64,000 nt of DNA from the NCBI RefSeq assembly GCF_004027225.2, contig NC_044301.2:17381255-17445254 (forward strand). The letters run 5' to 3'. The position numbers and the translations under genes are program-made. This document shows, one piece after another, positions 58,177 to 64,000 of this stretch. The notes below the pieces were generated by a model. It saw nothing but the letters and a program-made list of their open reading frames with translations. It had not been told where the DNA came from and did not search any database. Numbering within the stretch: the stretch's first letter is position 1; every line of letters starts with the position of its first letter. The stretch comes from Strigops habroptila (taxonomy: Eukaryota > Chordata > Aves > Psittaciformes > Psittacidae).

Positions 58177-58875
58177 TGTCCTGGTTTTGGCTGGGGTAGA
58201 GTTAACTTTCTTCATAGCAGCTGGTGCAGTGCTGTGTTTTGGCTTTAGTCTGAGAACATCGCTGATAAAACACCAATGTTTTAGTTGTTGCTAAATAGTG
58301 CTTACCCTGATCAAGGACTTTTCACTCTCATGCTCTGCAGTGAGGAGGGGCACAAGAAGCTGGGAGGGAGCAGAGACAGGACACCTGACCCCTACTCCAC
58401 CGCAGTCTTCCCACAGGCTCACAGCCTCCTTCAGGCATCCACCTTCTCCAGTGTGGGGTCCTCTATGGGCCGCAGGTGGATATCTGATACACTGTGGACC
58501 TCCAGGGGCTGCAGGGGGACAGCCTGCCTCACTATGGTCTTCATGGATTGCAGGGGAATCTCTGCTCTGGCACCTGTAGCACCTTCTCTTCCTCCTCCTT
58601 CACTGCCTTTGGTGTCTGAAGAATTTTTCTCTTACATATTCTCACTCCTCTCTGGCTGCTGTTGTTCTTGCATAATAGCTTTTCCCCCTTAAATATATTA
58701 TCACAGAGGCGCTACCATTGTCACCAATTTGCTCAGCCTTGGCCAGCAGTGGGTCTGTCTTGGAGCTGTCTAGCATTGATTCTGTCAGACATGGGGGAAG
58801 CTTCTAGCAGCTTCTCGCAGAAGCCACCCCTGTAGCTCACCTGCTGCCAAAGCATTGCCATGCAAGCTCAATACA
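58177..58875 (+). mobile_element. LTR of a related avian ERV family
   Basis: Starts TGTCCTGGTTTTGGCTGGGG, shares the first 200 bp with the ERVL LTR, then has a different body (CTGGCTGCTGTTGTTCTTGC and a purine-poor segment). The TG start is clear; the end near AATACA at 58875 is a guess. Confidence 0.65.
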
Positions 58876-60724
<1,849 letters not shown>

Positions 60725-62044
60725 TAGAATCAGAATAACAACTTGAGTTGGAAGGAACCCATCAGGATCATTGAGTCCAACTCCCTGCTCCTTGTCCAGC
60801 TCTACCCCTGAGGGAGTCCACAGCTCCCCCCAGTTTGGTATCATTGGCAAACTTAATGTACATTTGACTTCTGCATCCAGATCATTTATAAAAACATTAA
60901 AGAGCATGGAGCCCTAAAATTGAGCTCTAGAGAACCCCACTGGTAGCTGTCTGCCAGCCCGATGTGACCCCATTTACTATAACTCTTTGACTCATCAGCC
61001 AATTGTTCACACAACGTATAATGGACTTATCTAGTTGTGTGCTGGACATTTTGTCCAGAAGTATACTATGAAAGACAGTAACAAAAGCTTTGCTAAAATA
61101 AAAAAAAAACCCAAACAAAAAATCCACACACATCTACTGGCTTCTCTTGGCCAACTAGATGGGTGACCTTGTCATAAAAGGAAATTAAGTTGGTTAAGTA
61201 GGACTTTCCCCTTGTGAACCTGTGCTGCCTGTGACCAACGACTGCCTTGTCTCTCAAATGTTTTTCAGTAACTTCCAGAATAAATATTCTCTATAATTTT
61301 ACCAGGAACTGAAGTGAAACTGACAGGCCTGTAATTATCAGGGGCTTCCTTCTAACCCTTCTTGAAAATTGGGACAATATTTGCTAGCTTCTAGTCATTG
61401 CTAGCTTCCAGTTGACTGGGACCTCTCCAGAAAAAATAATGGAGAGGTCCTGCAATAACATCAGCCAGTTCTTTCAGTACCCCATAATAAATCCCATCGG
61501 GCCACGTATTTTTATGTGCATCAAGTCTCAAGTTCAGGGTCAGCTGGGAGTTTATCATTCCCTCCCAGTCACGGCCTTCCAACACAGGGCTCCAGGGGTC
61601 CCAGGGCACATCACCAGTGTTAGAAGCAAAGGCGGCATTGAATGTTTCTGATTTGTCTGCATCCCTATTTGTGAGGTGACTGACCTCATCAAGTAGCAGA
61701 CCAATATTATCTCTGATCCTCCTTTTGCTGCTGACATATTTTAAAAAAGCCCTTTTTGTTGTCCTTCACAACACTGGCCAGCTTGAACTCTAATTGAGCT
61801 TTGGCCACAGAAATCTTCTCCCTACAGTGGCAAACAGCATCTCTATAGTCCTCTCATGTCACTTGTCCTTGCTTCCAATGTCCATACACTTTGCTTTTCC
61901 TCCTAAGTTCTAGAAGAAGATTCCTGCTTGGCCAAGCTGGCCTTCTTCCCTGCTTGCTTGACTTGTGGCACTTTGGAATTGCCTGCTTCCATGCTATTAA
62001 TAGATGGCTCTTAAAAATTGACCAGCATTCCCGGACTCCAATAC
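60725..62044 (-). mobile_element. Old CR1 subfamily, right of its RT region
   Basis: Minus-strand diverged CR1 with remnants of RT (60716-60907, 60927-61133, 61391-61609). It continues after the inserted young CR1 at 62556. Confidence 0.82.
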
Positions 62045-62555
62045 CATCATAGAATAGTAAGGGTTGGAAAGGACCTTAAGATCATCTAGTTCCAACCCCC
62101 CTGCCATAGGCAGGGACACCTTGCACTAAACCATGTGGTCCAAGGCTCTGTCCAACCCGGCCTTGAACACCGCCAGGGATGGAGCATCCACAACCTCCCT
62201 GGGCAACCCATTCCAGTGCTTCACCACCCTCACAGTAAAGAACTTCTTCCTTATATCTAATCTAAACTTCCCCTGTTTAAGTTTGAACCCATTACCCCTT
62301 GTCCTACCACTACAGTCCCTAAGGAAGAGTCCCTCCCCAGCATCCTTATAGGCCCCCTTCAGATACTGGAAGGCTGCTATGAGGTGTCCACGCAGCCTTC
62401 TCTTCTCCAGGCTGAACAGCCCCAACTTTCTCAGCCTGTCTTCATATGGGAGGTGCTCCAGCCCTCTTATCATCCTCGTGGCCCTCCTCTGGACTCGCTC
62501 CAACAGCTCCATGTCCTTTTTATGTTGAGGACACCAGAACTGTATGCAGATTATC
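62045..62555 (-). mobile_element. Young CR1 3' fragment nested in old CR1
   Basis: Minus-strand 3' region, 128 codons open (62126-62512), ending ATTCTATGAT at 62045. It splits the older CR1. Confidence 0.9.
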
Positions 62556-63050
62556 TAGGGGACCTTATTAACTAGCCTGAATTCTGCTCTCCTCATATCC
62601 AGGGTCAAAGTTTTGCTGGCATGGGGTTTTTTTGTTTTGTTTTGGTTTTTTGTTTGTTTGTTTGTTTTTTGGTTGGTTTTTTGTGGGTTGTTTTTTTTTT
62701 TTTTTTACCCCTATTGTCAATAATTTGAAGTTCAGCTACTTCATGTTCACTGTGACTAACACAGCCACCAATCACCCACCACTTGACCCATGAGTTCCTT
62801 CTTGTTTTACAAGCAACAAATTGAGGAGGGCAGCTTTCCTAATTGGCTCCCTTAGTACCTGCATCAAGAAGTTACCTTTAATGCGCTTCAGTAATTTGCT
62901 GGACCTGGTTGTGTCTGCTGTATGATGTTTCCAGTTGATGTCTGGAAAGTTAAAATTGCCCATATGGACAGGAGCAGCTGATCTAGAGATATCCCTTAAT
63001 TCCTTGTAGAATAATTCATTGGTGTTACAGGAAAACAAAGTGAAATAGAT
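62556..63050 (-). mobile_element. Old CR1 continuation with T/G-rich tract
   Basis: Endonuclease-region remnants of the same old CR1 (open at 62772-63038). A T/G-rich tract interrupts it at about 62625-62706. Confidence 0.7.
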
Positions 63051-63095
63051 ATCTTAGTAGTACATATTTTTACCTTGAGCTTCTTGAAGTATTGG

Positions 63096-63455
63096 TGTTG
63101 AGGTTTAAACCCAGCTGGTAACTCAGCACCAGGCAGCTGTTTGCTCACACCCCCACCACCCTGGGCAGGATGGGGAGGAGAATCAAAAGAATGTAAACCC
63201 CATGGGTTGAGATGAGAACAGTTTAATAACTAAAGTACAGTACAATATAATATTACTACCACTACAGCTAAAAATAATGATAAGGAAAATAAAATGGGGA
63301 GAGAATATAAAACAAAAAGGGGAAATTGGAGGGAAGGGGGGGGAGCAAAAAAATCCCAACCCGCAAGTGATGCACAATACAATTGCTCACCATCTGCCGA
63401 CTGATACTCAGCCCGACCTGAGCAGTGATCTGAGCCTTCTGGGTAATTCCCCCCA
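63096..63455 (-). mobile_element. ERVL LTR split by a second LTR
   Basis: Minus-strand LTR starting TGTTGAGG (63096). It stops at AATTCCCCCCA (63455), next to its TATA region, where another LTR begins. Confidence 0.85.
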
Positions 63456-64000
63456 TGTTGTGGTTTAGGCCCAGCCGGTAACTCAGAACCACGCAGCTGC
63501 TTGCTCACTCCCCTGCTTCTTCCTCCCTCTGCTCCCGGAGGGGATGGGGAGGAGAATCGAAAGAATGTAACTCCCACTGGTTGAGATAAGAACAGTCCAG
63601 TAACTAAGGTATAATATAAAACCACTACTACTACCACTAATAATAATAATGATAAGGGAAATAACAAGGGGAGAGAATACAATTGCTCACCACCCACTGA
63701 CCAAGCGGTGATCTGGGCTTTATGGGTAACTCCCCCCAGTTTACATAGTGGGCATGACGTGCTGTGGGATGGAATACCCCTTTGGCTACTTTGGGTCAGG
63801 TGTCCTGTCTCTGCTTCCTCCCGGCTTCCCCTCCTCCCTGGCAGAGCATGAGACCGAGAAAGTCCTGGATCGGAGTAAACATTACTTAGCAACAACTAAA
63901 AACATCAGTGTTAGCAGCGTTGTTCCAAGGCCGAAAGTCAAAAACACAGCACTGCACCAGCTACTAAGAAGGAGAAAAATGACTGCTACAGCTGAACCCA
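63456..64000 (-). mobile_element. ERVL LTR nested in the previous one, cut by the window end
   Basis: Minus-strand LTR from TGTTGTGG (63456) to GCTGAACCCA at the last base, five bases short of the expected LTR start. The remainder of the interrupted LTR should follow outside. Confidence 0.88.

Overview
This is a vertebrate nuclear window, almost certainly from a bird. It carries many CR1 LINEs with the typical (ATTCTATGA)n 3' end, avian-type ERVL, class I and other endogenous retroviruses, spliced host exons, and no bacterial features. Two host genes can be read. At the left, on the minus strand, are the last exons of an integrin alpha gene that matches ITGA1 best (GFFKRPL tail). It is broken by frameshifts and stops. 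At the right, on the plus strand, are the CpG-rich promoter and exons 1-3 of CERT1 (COL4A3BP, ceramide transfer protein), which cover the N-terminus and PH domain with splice sites intact.

Layout. 1-1416: ERVL provirus in the sense of ITGA1, beginning one base after ITGA1's ancestral stop codon. 1418-4880: five decayed ITGA1 exons with one solo LTR in an intron. 5124-12410: an ERVL provirus (plus) whose reverse transcriptase region is replaced by an antisense CR1, ending in an inverted LTR pair. 12411-19685: intergenic or intronic DNA with two LTRs and one CR1. 19686-26969: the most complete ERVL (minus), with integrase, RNase H, RT, protease and gag, plus a nested foreign LTR. 26970-32539: an old gag remnant split by a very young class I provirus (27425-31999; the two 501-bp LTRs differ only at two adjacent bases; TSD TTAC; tRNA-His PBS). 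32540-40898: further LTRs, another retroviral gag with its own 826-bp LTR, CR1, and two more ERVL fragments. 40899-42340: unique DNA, bidirectional-looking CpG promoter and CERT1 exon 1. 42341-64000: CERT1 introns with exons 2 and 3, solo LTRs, nested CR1s and T/G-rich tracts.

Main points of interest. (1) Three ERVL copies carry a 5S rRNA-derived segment just upstream of gag, so the capture is ancestral to the family. (2) Two separated loci share the same ERVL-CR1 junction, which suggests a chimeric element that spread. (3) A 133-bp inverted self-duplication with 6-bp flanking repeats sits inside one RT. (4) The young class I provirus has a pol-env intergenic reading frame with a membrane segment, a cysteine cluster and an arginine-rich tail. 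(5) A dead ITGA1 next to a conserved CERT1, with very heavy ERV load, fits a W-linked gametolog block; this is inference and needs mapping.
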